NCBI GenBank assembly: GCA_027080445.1 | Contig: JALWRY010000220.1 | Location: 1-6,107 of the forward strand | Length of the DNA stretch: 6,107 nucleotides | Source: Thiohalobacter sp. | GTDB lineage: Bacteria; Pseudomonadota; Gammaproteobacteria; DSM-19610 | Direction: 5' to 3' | In this document: in pieces, positions 1-5,393 of the stretch | How positions within the stretch are numbered: position 1 is the stretch's first letter | Layout of the letters: the number at the start of each line of letters is the position of its first letter | Notes under the pieces: generated by a model | Told to the model about the DNA's origin: nothing | Seen by the model: only the letters and a program-made list of their open reading frames with translations | The model's database searches: none | Position numbers and translations under genes: made by a program

Positions 1-475
1 TGAGCGGCATATGCAGCCGGTGGTAGTCGCGTGGTGACAGGTAGACCGTTACAAAACTCCCGTCGCGGAACAGGCGGGCGGTTTCCGTGTCGCCTCCCAG
101 CAGTTCGCAGACGCTAAAGCCGTGGCCCTTGGCCTGGAAGACGGTGTCATGGTCGATCGCGCCAAGCTGGCTGATGTGGCCATCTGCCGGGCTGACCACG
201 GTATGCTCGTCGCCTTGCAGGGGGCGCACACCGGGTGCGAGTTCGCGGGTGAAGAAGGCGTTGAAATGTTCGAAATCCTCCGGGCGCCGGTGCAGGGCTT
301 CATCCCAGTTGACCCGGTACCGCCCGGCAAACCAGCGGATGAAGACATTTTTGAACCAGTGCACGCGGATTCGCGTCAGACGCAGTGTCAGGCGGGAAAT
401 GGCGTGGTGAGGCAGCAGGTAGAGGGGTAAGGACTTGAGGTAGTCCTGCCAGGTTGCGGCGCGGGTGCGGGGCAT
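1..475 (-). CDS. psd: Phosphatidylserine decarboxylase proenzyme, 5' part (cut by window edge)
   Basis: Converts phosphatidylserine to phosphatidylethanolamine at the inner membrane; a pyruvoyl enzyme made by self-cleavage of a proenzyme. The visible 158 residues align end to end with the N-terminal half of E. coli Psd: FNAFFTREL (71-79), PADGHISQLG (96-105), QAKGH (114-118) and YLSPRDYHRLHMP (145-157). D98 and H155 correspond to the E. coli Asp90 and His147 that act in self-cleavage; the LGST-type cleavage site lies beyond the left edge and cannot be checked. The ATG at 475 is chosen because the N-terminus then matches the family's usual start, and there is no upstream ATG or GTG in the same frame over the ~50 bases back to sco1. 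The nearest Shine-Dalgarno-like run (AGGAAGG, 488-494) is 12 nt away, rather far. It follows sco1 by 46 bp on the same strand, so the two are probably co-transcribed. Identity is very secure; the exact start is less so. Confidence 0.95.
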   Translation of the reverse strand, partial: MPRTRAATWQDYLKSLPLYLLPHHAISRLTLRLTRIRVHWFKNVFIRWFAGRYRVNWDEALHRRPEDFEHFNAFFTRELAPGVRPLQGDEHTVVSPADGHISQLGAIDHDTVFQAKGHGFSVCELLGGDTETARLFRDGSFVTVYLSPRDYHRLHMPL

Positions 476-480
476 GGATA

Positions 481-525
481 TCAGGCGCCTTCCTGACGGT
501 GTTGCCCGTACACGGGATCTTTCAT
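481..525 (-). CDS. Possible 14-codon mini-ORF bridging sco1 and psd
   Basis: Reads MKDPVYGQHRQEGA then TGA. Its ATG overlaps the sco1 stop codon in the ATGA arrangement typical of translational coupling, and a GAGG (533-536) sits 7 nt upstream inside the sco1 end. Its stop lies 5 nt before the psd ATG. The frame differs from both neighbours. No similarity to any known peptide is recognised and so short an ORF can arise by chance. If translated, it would carry ribosomes from the sco1 stop to the psd start, whose own ribosome site is poorly placed. Confidence 0.2.
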   Translation of the reverse strand: MKDPVYGQHRQEGA

Positions 526-1157
526 CGGTTTGCCTCGTACCAGTGGCGAATCGCAGTAAAATCCTTCACGATTTTTTCGGGATCCTGGGGCGCGCTGAAC
601 AGCGCCTGGTAGCGCCCACGGGGATTAAAAAGAAAAATGGCAGCGCTGTGGTTCAACTGGTAATCCTTGTCACTGCCACTGTCGGAGCGTTCGTAATGGA
701 TGCCCAGCTGGCCGGTCAGACGTCTGAGCTGGGCCGCTTTGCCTGTCACGCCGACAAAGTCCGGGTGAAAAGCCGAGACATAGCCGGCCAGAACTGCCGG
801 CGTGTCACGTTCGGGGTCCAGGCTGACAAACAGGACACGCGGCAGTGGCGTTTCACCGGTGGCTTCCAGTCGTGTCAGGACACGCTTCAGTTTACCCAGC
901 GCAGTAGGACAGATATCCGGGCAGTGGGTATAGCCGAAGAAGACGAAACTCCATTGGCCGGCGAGGGCGTCCTGTGTGAATGGCTGGTTGTGATGGTCGA
1001 CCAGCGTGAAGGCTTGCAGCGCGCGTGCCGCAGGGAGAAGGGTTCCACCGGCCAGTTGCGGGGGTTTGGGCTGGCTGCACGATACCAGCAGCCACAGGGC
1101 CGCCAGTACCGGTATAATGCGCTTCGCGGCGCGGGTCGTGACATTGCGTTTTAACAT
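522..1157 (-). CDS. sco1: SCO1/SenC/PrrC family copper chaperone lipoprotein
   Basis: A thioredoxin-fold copper chaperone that delivers copper to, or reduces the cysteines of, the CuA site of cytochrome c oxidase subunit II; it acts on the periplasmic side. The 211-residue length is normal. The N-terminus has Lys/Arg, a hydrophobic stretch (14-25) and an LVSC lipobox, predicting lipidation at C27. The copper site is complete: the CxxxC motif in GYTHCPDICP (75-84; C79 and C83) plus the distal histidine H170 in LNHSAAIFLF. SLDPERDTP (112-120) is another family hallmark. The ATG at 1157 is the first start after an in-frame TAA 12 nt upstream; no good Shine-Dalgarno site precedes it. It is transcribed away from prmB and upstream of psd. 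No oxidase genes are in the window, so its client enzyme cannot be named. Confidence 0.95.
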   Translation of the reverse strand: MLKRNVTTRAAKRIIPVLAALWLLVSCSQPKPPQLAGGTLLPAARALQAFTLVDHHNQPFTQDALAGQWSFVFFGYTHCPDICPTALGKLKRVLTRLEATGETPLPRVLFVSLDPERDTPAVLAGYVSAFHPDFVGVTGKAAQLRRLTGQLGIHYERSDSGSDKDYQLNHSAAIFLFNPRGRYQALFSAPQDPEKIVKDFTAIRHWYEANR

Positions 1158-1170
1158 GGTCGCGTATTAT
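1144..1170 (+). promoter_or_regulatory. Possible prmB promoter sharing the sco1 -10 patch
   Basis: The plus strand reads TATTAT at 1165-1170 (5 of 6 to TATAAT), with a weak TTGCGT (1144-1149) upstream at a short 15-nt spacing. A start near 1177 would give a ~31-nt leader containing the prmB ribosome site AGGA (1194-1197). The same AT-rich patch serves the opposite strand. The -35 is poor, so confidence is low. Confidence 0.3.
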
Positions 1171-1174
1171 TCCA
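1166..1174 (-). promoter_or_regulatory. Probable extended -10 promoter of sco1
   Basis: The minus strand reads TGG-AATAAT: a TGn extension plus a hexamer matching TATAAT at 5 of 6 positions. The hexamer ends 8 nt before the sco1 ATG, so transcription would begin at or within about 2 nt of the start codon. No convincing -35 is present, which extended -10 promoters tolerate. The call is from pattern only. Confidence 0.4.
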
Positions 1175-1207
1175 CTGACACGGCCCGGACGACAGGAATC
1201 ATTTTTC

Positions 1208-2125
1208 ATGGCCGATCAGGCGGAACTACAGACGATCCTTGACCTGGTACGCTGGGGCGCGAGCCGTTTCAGTGAGGGCGGACTGGTGTTCGGGCATGGT
1301 ACCGATAATGCCTTCGACGAGGCATTGGTACTGGTCACCCATGCCTTGCACCTGCCGGTCGGCTTCCCTCAACATTACCTCGATGCCCGTGTCACAGCGG
1401 AGGAGCGCCGGGCGGTGCTGGCATTGCTCGGTGAACGCGTCGAAACACGCAAACCCGCCGCCTACCTGACAGGCGAGGCCTGGTTTGCCGGCTTGCCGTT
1501 TTATGTCGACGAGCGGGTGCTGGTGCCGCGTTCACCGATGGCGGAATGGATCGAACGCGGTTTTACCCCCTGGCTGGAGCCTGACCATGTCGAACGGGTG
1601 CTGGACCTGTGTACAGGCAGCGCCTGTATCGCGATCGCCTGTGCGGTGCATTTTGATAGTGCCGATGTTGATGCCGTGGACCTTTCCCCGGATGCGTTGC
1701 TTGTCGCGAAGCGTAACGTGGCGCGCCACGGCCTGGAAGACTGGGTAAACCTCGTCGAGTCAGACCTGTTCGATGCGCTGGAGCCGGCGCGTTACCAGCT
1801 GATTGTCAGCAATCCGCCCTACGTGTCGGACGAGGAAATGCAGACGCTGCCCGAGGAATACCACCACGAGCCGGCGTTTGGCCTGCGCGCCGACCAGGCC
1901 GGGCTGGCCGTGGTCGTGCGCCTGCTGGCACAGGCGGCAGACTGGCTGGCCGACGACGGTATCCTGGTGGTCGAAGTGGGTAACAGCCAGGATATGCTGG
2001 TGGAATGCTTTCCCGATGTGCCGTTTACCTGGCTTGATTTCGAGCGCGGCGGGCACGGTGTATTCCTGCTCGACGCCAGCCAGGTGTGTGAGTACCAGGG
2101 TATATTCCGTAGTATTTTGAAGTAG
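1208..2125 (+). CDS. prmB: Ribosomal protein L3 N5-glutamine methyltransferase
   Basis: A cytosolic SAM-dependent methyltransferase that methylates a glutamine side chain of ribosomal protein L3 during 50S assembly. The 305 residues match E. coli PrmB (310) throughout: FGHGTDNAFDEA (28-39), the N-terminal substrate-recognition part, then FYVDERVLVPRSP (98-110), SAM motif I around VLDLCTGSACIAIACA (131-146), VDAVDLSPDAL (154-164), the catalytic NPPY (202-205) and VPFTWLDFERGGHGVF (271-286). The GHGTDN and VPRSP blocks separate it from PrmC, the release-factor enzyme. Motif I has Ala139 where E. coli PrmB has Gly. The ATG is preceded by AGGA with a 10-nt spacer. It heads the plus-strand run; the next gene follows after 20 bp. 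As in E. coli it lies near aroC, here with three genes between. Confidence 0.95.
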   Translation: MADQAELQTILDLVRWGASRFSEGGLVFGHGTDNAFDEALVLVTHALHLPVGFPQHYLDARVTAEERRAVLALLGERVETRKPAAYLTGEAWFAGLPFYVDERVLVPRSPMAEWIERGFTPWLEPDHVERVLDLCTGSACIAIACAVHFDSADVDAVDLSPDALLVAKRNVARHGLEDWVNLVESDLFDALEPARYQLIVSNPPYVSDEEMQTLPEEYHHEPAFGLRADQAGLAVVVRLLAQAADWLADDGILVVEVGNSQDMLVECFPDVPFTWLDFERGGHGVFLLDASQVCEYQGIFRSILK

Positions 2126-2132
2126 TTACATC

Positions 2133-2138
2133 AGGAGG
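2133..2138 (+). promoter_or_regulatory. Strong Shine-Dalgarno site
   Basis: A perfect AGGAGG lies 7 nt before the ATG at 2146. It is the strongest ribosome site in the window and is the main proof that the small gene after prmB is really translated. Confidence 0.85.
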
Positions 2139-2145
2139 TTAATCT

Positions 2146-2457
2146 ATGTTGGGAAGACCTAAAACCGCAGAAGAGTACGTTGACCTGGTTGACCAGGCGT
2201 TGTTCGAGATCGAGGACCTGAGAGCGGCGGCGGAATACGATATGGAATCGATGGGTGCGGCAACGGAGTTTCTGGAAGAGCTGGAACGCGATGTGCGCGC
2301 CCTCAGGGCATCCATGGCGGACGGGACTTACCAGTTTGGCAAGGAAGACCTGCGTTTTGTGAACGTTGTCTCAAAACAGGATGAACGTATCTTGCCGTTC
2401 AAGCGGTTGTTGCTGAAAATCAACGAAACCCACCGTAAAGGCCTCGATGTAGACTGA
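2146..2457 (+). CDS. Small acidic helical protein of unknown function (103 aa)
   Basis: I do not recognise a named family or domain. The protein is 103 residues, rich in Glu, Asp, Ala and Leu, with no Cys, no signal peptide and no membrane segment, so it is probably cytosolic. Residues ~7-60 look continuously helical with amphipathic spacing (YVDLVDQALFEIEDL, then FLEELERDVRALRASM), possibly a helical hairpin or coiled coil. The C-terminal part, FGKEDLRFVNVV (residues 65-76) and ILPFKRLLLKINETHRKGLD, looks folded rather than low-complexity. It starts 20 bp after prmB behind a perfect AGGAGG, so it is very likely co-transcribed with prmB. Its stop is 22 bp before the FNR-type palindrome of hemN, with no terminator visible. 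It is certainly a gene; its job is unknown. Confidence 0.85.
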   Translation: MLGRPKTAEEYVDLVDQALFEIEDLRAAAEYDMESMGAATEFLEELERDVRALRASMADGTYQFGKEDLRFVNVVSKQDERILPFKRLLLKINETHRKGLDVD

Positions 2458-2479
2458 GTCCAGTCCGATGTGCCGGGGT

Positions 2480-2493
2480 TTGACGCAGGTCAA
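2480..2493. promoter_or_regulatory. FNR/ANR-type binding site upstream of hemN
   Basis: TTGAC-GCAG-GTCAA is a perfect 5+4+5 palindrome and fits the FNR/ANR/DNR family consensus TTGAT-N4-ATCAA with the common C/G variant at the inner position. It sits 56 bp before the hemN ATG. hemN is a classic FNR-family target, so activation at low oxygen is expected. The best downstream -10 candidate, TATGCT (2523-2528), would put the box centre near -48 rather than the standard -41.5. The box is convincing, but the exact transcription start is not. Confidence 0.8.
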
Positions 2494-2539
2494 GGCGGTT
2501 GGCGGGTTTCCGGTCCACACTGTATGCTGAGCAGACAGT

Positions 2540-2543
2540 GGAG
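2540..2543 (+). promoter_or_regulatory. Ribosome binding site that fixes the hemN start
   Basis: GGAG with a 6-nt spacer precedes the ATG at 2550. It supports that ATG over an in-frame TTG at 2499, which has no comparable site and would place the start codon just after the FNR box. Confidence 0.7.
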
Positions 2544-2549
2544 AAACCC

Positions 2550-3929
2550 ATGCAGCAAACGGTTGATTTTGATGCCGGCCTGATCCGGCGCTACGCGGGT
2601 AGCGGGCCGCGCTATACCTCCTATCCGACGGCCATGGAGTTTAGTCCCGATATCGGCGCGGCTGAGCACGAGCGCTGGGTACGCGCCAGCAATGAAAGTG
2701 GCCGGCCACTGTCGTTGTATGTACACATCCCGTTCTGTGCACACGTCTGTTACTACTGCGCCTGCAACAAAATCGTCACGGCGGACCGCAGCCGGGCGCG
2801 GAATTACCTCGACCACCTGTACCGGGAAATTCGCCTGCAGGCCTCGATGATCGATCCGGACCGCCGTGTCGAGCAATTGCACTTTGGCGGGGGTACGCCG
2901 ACCTTCCTCAGTGAAAAAGAACTCTGCGAACTGATGGGCGTGTTGCGTGAAAACTTCCATCTCACCGAAGATGACAGCGGTGAATATTCCATCGAAATCG
3001 ATCCCCGTGAGCTGCGTGAGGATACCCTGGCGATCCTGCGGGAGGTGGGGTTCAACCGGCTCAGCCTCGGCGTACAGGATATTAACCCCGCCGTGCAGCA
3101 GGCCGTACACCGGGTGCAACCGCTGGAGGAGACGCTGGCGGTACTCGATGAAGCGCGCCGGCTGGGCTTCCGTTCGACCAATATGGACCTGATGTACGGG
3201 TTGCCGTTACAGACCGTCGACAGTTTTTCCGCCACTCTGGACGCGGTGATCGCGGCACGCCCGGAGCGTTTGTCCGTGTTCAACTATGCGCACCTGCCAC
3301 AACGTTTCAAACCGCAGCGCCGGATCAACAGCGAAGACCTGCCGGACGCCGATGAGAAGCTTGCCATCCTGGCATTGACCATCGAACGGCTGACATCGGC
3401 GGGTTACCAGTATATCGGCATGGATCATTTCGCCCTGCGTGACGATGAACTGGCCCAGGCGCAGCGGACCGGCAGCCTGCACCGGAATTTCCAGGGTTAC
3501 TCGACGCACGCGGATTCGGATCTTGTTGCCATGGGCGTTAGTGCCATCAGTTCGATGCCGGGCGGCTATACCCAGAACCATACCGATGTGAACGACTACT
3601 ACAGCGATCTCGACGAAGCCCGTTTGCCGGTGGCGCGCGGTGTGGCCATTAACGACGACGACCGGCTCCGTGCTGAAGTGATCCAGCAGTTAATCTGCCA
3701 CGGCAACCTGAATATGCGACGGGTGGAAAGCGAATTCGGGATCGATTTTGACGACTATTTCCAGGATGAGCTGAAGCGTCTGCAGCCGATGCAGGCCGAT
3801 GGATTGCTGGATATCGACGACAGGCAGATAACGGTCAACGAGCGAGGACGCCTGTTGATCCGTAATATCTGCAAGGTATTCGATCGCTACCGGAATGAAC
3901 AGGAAGCGAATTTCTCAAAGATGATCTGA
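2550..3929 (+). CDS. hemN: Oxygen-independent coproporphyrinogen III oxidase (radical SAM)
   Basis: Decarboxylates two propionate side chains of coproporphyrinogen III to give protoporphyrinogen IX without oxygen, using a 4Fe-4S cluster and SAM; the anaerobic haem step, in the cytosol. The 459 residues match E. coli HemN (457) along the whole length. The cluster motif is PFCAHVCYYCAC (61-72), with C63, C67 and C70 binding iron and the extra C72 typical of true HemN rather than HemW. GGGTPT (113-118), EIDPRE (149-154), GFNRLSLGVQD (167-177), DLMYGLP (213-219), SVFNYAHLP (242-250), YIGMDHFA (288-295) and HRNFQGYSTH (311-320) are all family blocks. The ATG at 2550 makes the N-terminus coincide with E. 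coli. An FNR-type box upstream fits anaerobic expression. Its stop is 3 bp from that of the convergent 62-codon gene. Confidence 0.97.
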   Translation: MQQTVDFDAGLIRRYAGSGPRYTSYPTAMEFSPDIGAAEHERWVRASNESGRPLSLYVHIPFCAHVCYYCACNKIVTADRSRARNYLDHLYREIRLQASMIDPDRRVEQLHFGGGTPTFLSEKELCELMGVLRENFHLTEDDSGEYSIEIDPRELREDTLAILREVGFNRLSLGVQDINPAVQQAVHRVQPLEETLAVLDEARRLGFRSTNMDLMYGLPLQTVDSFSATLDAVIAARPERLSVFNYAHLPQRFKPQRRINSEDLPDADEKLAILALTIERLTSAGYQYIGMDHFALRDDELAQAQRTGSLHRNFQGYSTHADSDLVAMGVSAISSMPGGYTQNHTDVNDYYSDLDEARLPVARGVAINDDDRLRAEVIQQLICHGNLNMRRVESEFGIDFDDYFQDELKRLQPMQADGLLDIDDRQITVNERGRLLIRNICKVFDRYRNEQEANFSKMI

Positions 3930-3932
3930 AGC

Positions 3933-4121
3933 TCAGTCCTTGTGCCGGTAGATCAGCCCGGGTTCGACCAGGACTTCGTTTTCGCTCAGACGGTCGAGCG
4001 GGAACTCGTCGTCTTCGTACTGAGCAATACGGTCGAAAATATAGGGTTCGTCCTGTACTTCAATAGATTCATAAATCGGTTTGCCGAGGTAGGTTCCAAT
4101 CGCGTTAGCCCGGTGACTCAC
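3933..4121 (-). CDS. Small acidic protein of unknown function (62 aa, GTG start)
   Basis: I do not recognise a family. The 62 residues start at GTG and are strongly acidic (EDDEF, SENE), with no Cys, signal or membrane segment. GTYLGKPIYESIEV (9-22) followed by YIFDRIAQY and LVEPGLIYRH looks like alternating beta strands of a compact small fold, which is inference. It is judged real because AAGGGGG (4129-4135) lies 7 nt before the GTG, no other start exists between the GTG and the upstream in-frame TAA, and the composition is protein-like rather than an antisense shadow. It converges on hemN with 3 bp between stops and diverges from aroC over 141 bp. No clear promoter for it is visible. Confidence 0.7.
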   Translation of the reverse strand: MSHRANAIGTYLGKPIYESIEVQDEPYIFDRIAQYEDDEFPLDRLSENEVLVEPGLIYRHKD

Positions 4122-4128
4122 TGGTATT

Positions 4129-4135
4129 CCCCCTT
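4129..4135 (-). promoter_or_regulatory. Ribosome binding site of the 62-codon gene
   Basis: The minus strand reads AAGGGGG, one base from AAGGAGG, with a 7-nt spacer to the GTG at 4121. This spacing decides the unusual GTG start. Confidence 0.65.
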
Positions 4136-4172
4136 GTCTGGTCGGAATGGTTGCTGGTTACGACAAGATTAA

Positions 4173-4185
4173 CGGCGAAGCGCCG
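4173..4185. repeat. Short GC-rich hairpin in the spacer before aroC
   Basis: CGGCG-AAG-CGCCG forms a 5-bp perfect stem with a 3-nt loop. Flanking TGGTTA (4155-4160) and TAACCA (4194-4199) form an outer pair. There is no T-run on either side, so it is not a standard terminator. It lies in the 141-bp spacer 4122-4262, which otherwise shows only the aroC promoter and the ribosome site of the 62-codon gene. Confidence 0.3.
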
Positions 4186-4226
4186 GAAGCCTTTAACCAC
4201 CGGGTTCCGTCCTTTCCCGGGCGTCA

Positions 4227-4254
4227 TTCCCAAGCCGCAAAAGTCCTGTACAAT
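4227..4254 (+). promoter_or_regulatory. Probable aroC promoter
   Basis: TTCCCA (4227-4232, 4 of 6 to TTGACA), a 16-nt spacer, then TACAAT (4249-4254, 5 of 6 to TATAAT). Transcription should begin around 4261-4263, on top of the aroC ATG. Confidence 0.5.
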
Positions 4255-4262
4255 AGCCCCCC

Positions 4263-5360
4263 ATGTCGGGGAACAGCATCGGAAAACTCTTTACAGTCAC
4301 CAGCTTTGGCGAAAGTCACGGGCCGGCCATCGGTTGTATTGTCGACGGTTGTCCGCCCGGCATGGCCCTGTCGGCGGAGGACCTGCAGGGGGATCTGGAT
4401 CGCCGCAAACCCGGCACCTCACGTCACACCACCCAGCGCCGCGAGGCCGACGAGGTACAGATCCTGTCCGGTGTGTTCGAGGGCAAAACCACCGGTGCGC
4501 CGATCGGGCTGATCATCCACAACACCGACCAGCGCTCCAAAGACTACTCAAAAATCATGGACCGTTTCCGTCCCGGCCATGCGGACTACACCTACCAGCA
4601 GAAATACGGCATCCGGGATTACCGCGGCGGCGGCCGTTCGTCGGCGCGTGAAACCGCCATGCGCGTCGCGGCAGGCGCCATTGCAAAGAAATATCTTGCC
4701 ACGCACTGCGGTATCACGATCCGTGGTTACCTTGCCCAGCTTGGCCCCGTTACCCTGGAACTGAAAGACTGGGATGCGGTCGGCCGGAACCCGTTCTTCA
4801 GCCCGGACCCCGACAAGGTCGAGGAACTGGAAACCTACATGGATGCGCTGCGCAAGGCCGGTGACTCGGTCGGCGCACGTGTAAACGTAGTGGCCAGCGG
4901 CATGTTGCCGGGCCTTGGCGAACCGGTATTCGACCGGCTGGACGCCGACATTGCGCACGCCATGGTCAGTATCAATGCCGTCAAGGGCGTTGAGATCGGC
5001 GCGGGTTTCAACAGCGTGATACAGAAGGGCACCGAGCACCGGGACGAGATTACGCCGCAAGGGTTTCTCAGCAACCACGCCGGCGGTGTGCTGGGCGGCA
5101 TCTCCTCCGGGCAGGATATTCTTGTGAGCATTGCACTGAAGCCAACCTCGAGCCTGCGCCTGCCCGGGCGTTCGGTGGATGTCGACGGCAAGCCGGTCGA
5201 GGTGGTGACCACCGGGCGTCATGATCCCTGTGTCGGTATCCGCGCCACGCCGATCGCGGAAGCCATGCTGGCGATCGTATTGATGGACCATGTCCTGCGC
5301 CACCGCGCACAGAACGCCGATGTGAAGTCTGTCACACCCGTGATTCCCGCAGCCCCCTAG
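4263..5360 (+). CDS. aroC: Chorismate synthase
   Basis: Last shikimate-pathway step: removes phosphate from 5-enolpyruvylshikimate 3-phosphate to give chorismate, the precursor of aromatic amino acids, folate and ubiquinone; needs reduced FMN; cytosolic homotetramer. The 365 residues match E. coli AroC (361) from the first codon. All three family signatures are intact: GESHGPAIGCIVDGCPPG (16-33), GGGRSSARETAMRVAAGA (122-139) and RHDPCVGIRATPIAEAM (319-335). The invariant histidines are H19 and, in RPGHADYTY, H106. A short Pro/Val/Ala-rich tail (357-365) replaces the E. coli C-terminus. The ATG is preceded by a C-run with no Shine-Dalgarno site and by a -10 hexamer 8 nt upstream, so the mRNA is probably leaderless. 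The MFS gene follows after 33 bp with no terminator and may be co-transcribed. Confidence 0.98.
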   Translation: MSGNSIGKLFTVTSFGESHGPAIGCIVDGCPPGMALSAEDLQGDLDRRKPGTSRHTTQRREADEVQILSGVFEGKTTGAPIGLIIHNTDQRSKDYSKIMDRFRPGHADYTYQQKYGIRDYRGGGRSSARETAMRVAAGAIAKKYLATHCGITIRGYLAQLGPVTLELKDWDAVGRNPFFSPDPDKVEELETYMDALRKAGDSVGARVNVVASGMLPGLGEPVFDRLDADIAHAMVSINAVKGVEIGAGFNSVIQKGTEHRDEITPQGFLSNHAGGVLGGISSGQDILVSIALKPTSSLRLPGRSVDVDGKPVEVVTTGRHDPCVGIRATPIAEAMLAIVLMDHVLRHRAQNADVKSVTPVIPAAP

Positions 5361-5380
5361 TGCCGGTCACTGCTGTGTGG

Positions 5381-5393
5381 GGCGTCTGACGCC
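5381..5393 (+). repeat. Inverted repeat abutting the permease start codon
   Basis: GGCGTC-T-GACGCC is a perfect palindrome ending one base before the ATG. In RNA it could form a 5-bp stem with a 3-nt loop. It overlaps the only ribosome-site-like G-run (5379-5382), so it could dampen initiation. No T-run follows, so it is not a terminator. A palindrome this short can occur by chance. Confidence 0.3.

Noticed and set aside
49..430. Overlapping frames on both strands in the first 430 bases
   Set aside because: All are shadows of psd, which reads through this region without a stop and carries the PADG and YHRLHMP motifs.
465..1154. 229-codon plus-strand frame opposite sco1
   Set aside because: It lies wholly opposite sco1, whose copper motifs, lipobox and full length are unmistakable. 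The translated product resembles no protein and has no ribosome site of note.
2450..2480. Terminator after the 103-codon gene
   Set aside because: The only symmetry is GACTGAGTC with no usable loop and no T-run, so read-through to hemN cannot be excluded.
2490..3119. 209-codon minus-strand frame opposite hemN
   Set aside because: It mirrors conserved HemN codons and runs across the FNR box; no protein-like pattern of its own.
4200..4220. CCGGG...CCCGG inverted repeat upstream of aroC as a terminator or operator
   Set aside because: Only a 5-bp stem with an 11-nt loop and no T-run; too weak to support a call.
4548..5303. 251-codon minus-strand frame inside aroC
   Set aside because: It is antisense to the fully conserved chorismate synthase; long opposite-strand frames are expected in GC-rich genes with strong third-base bias.
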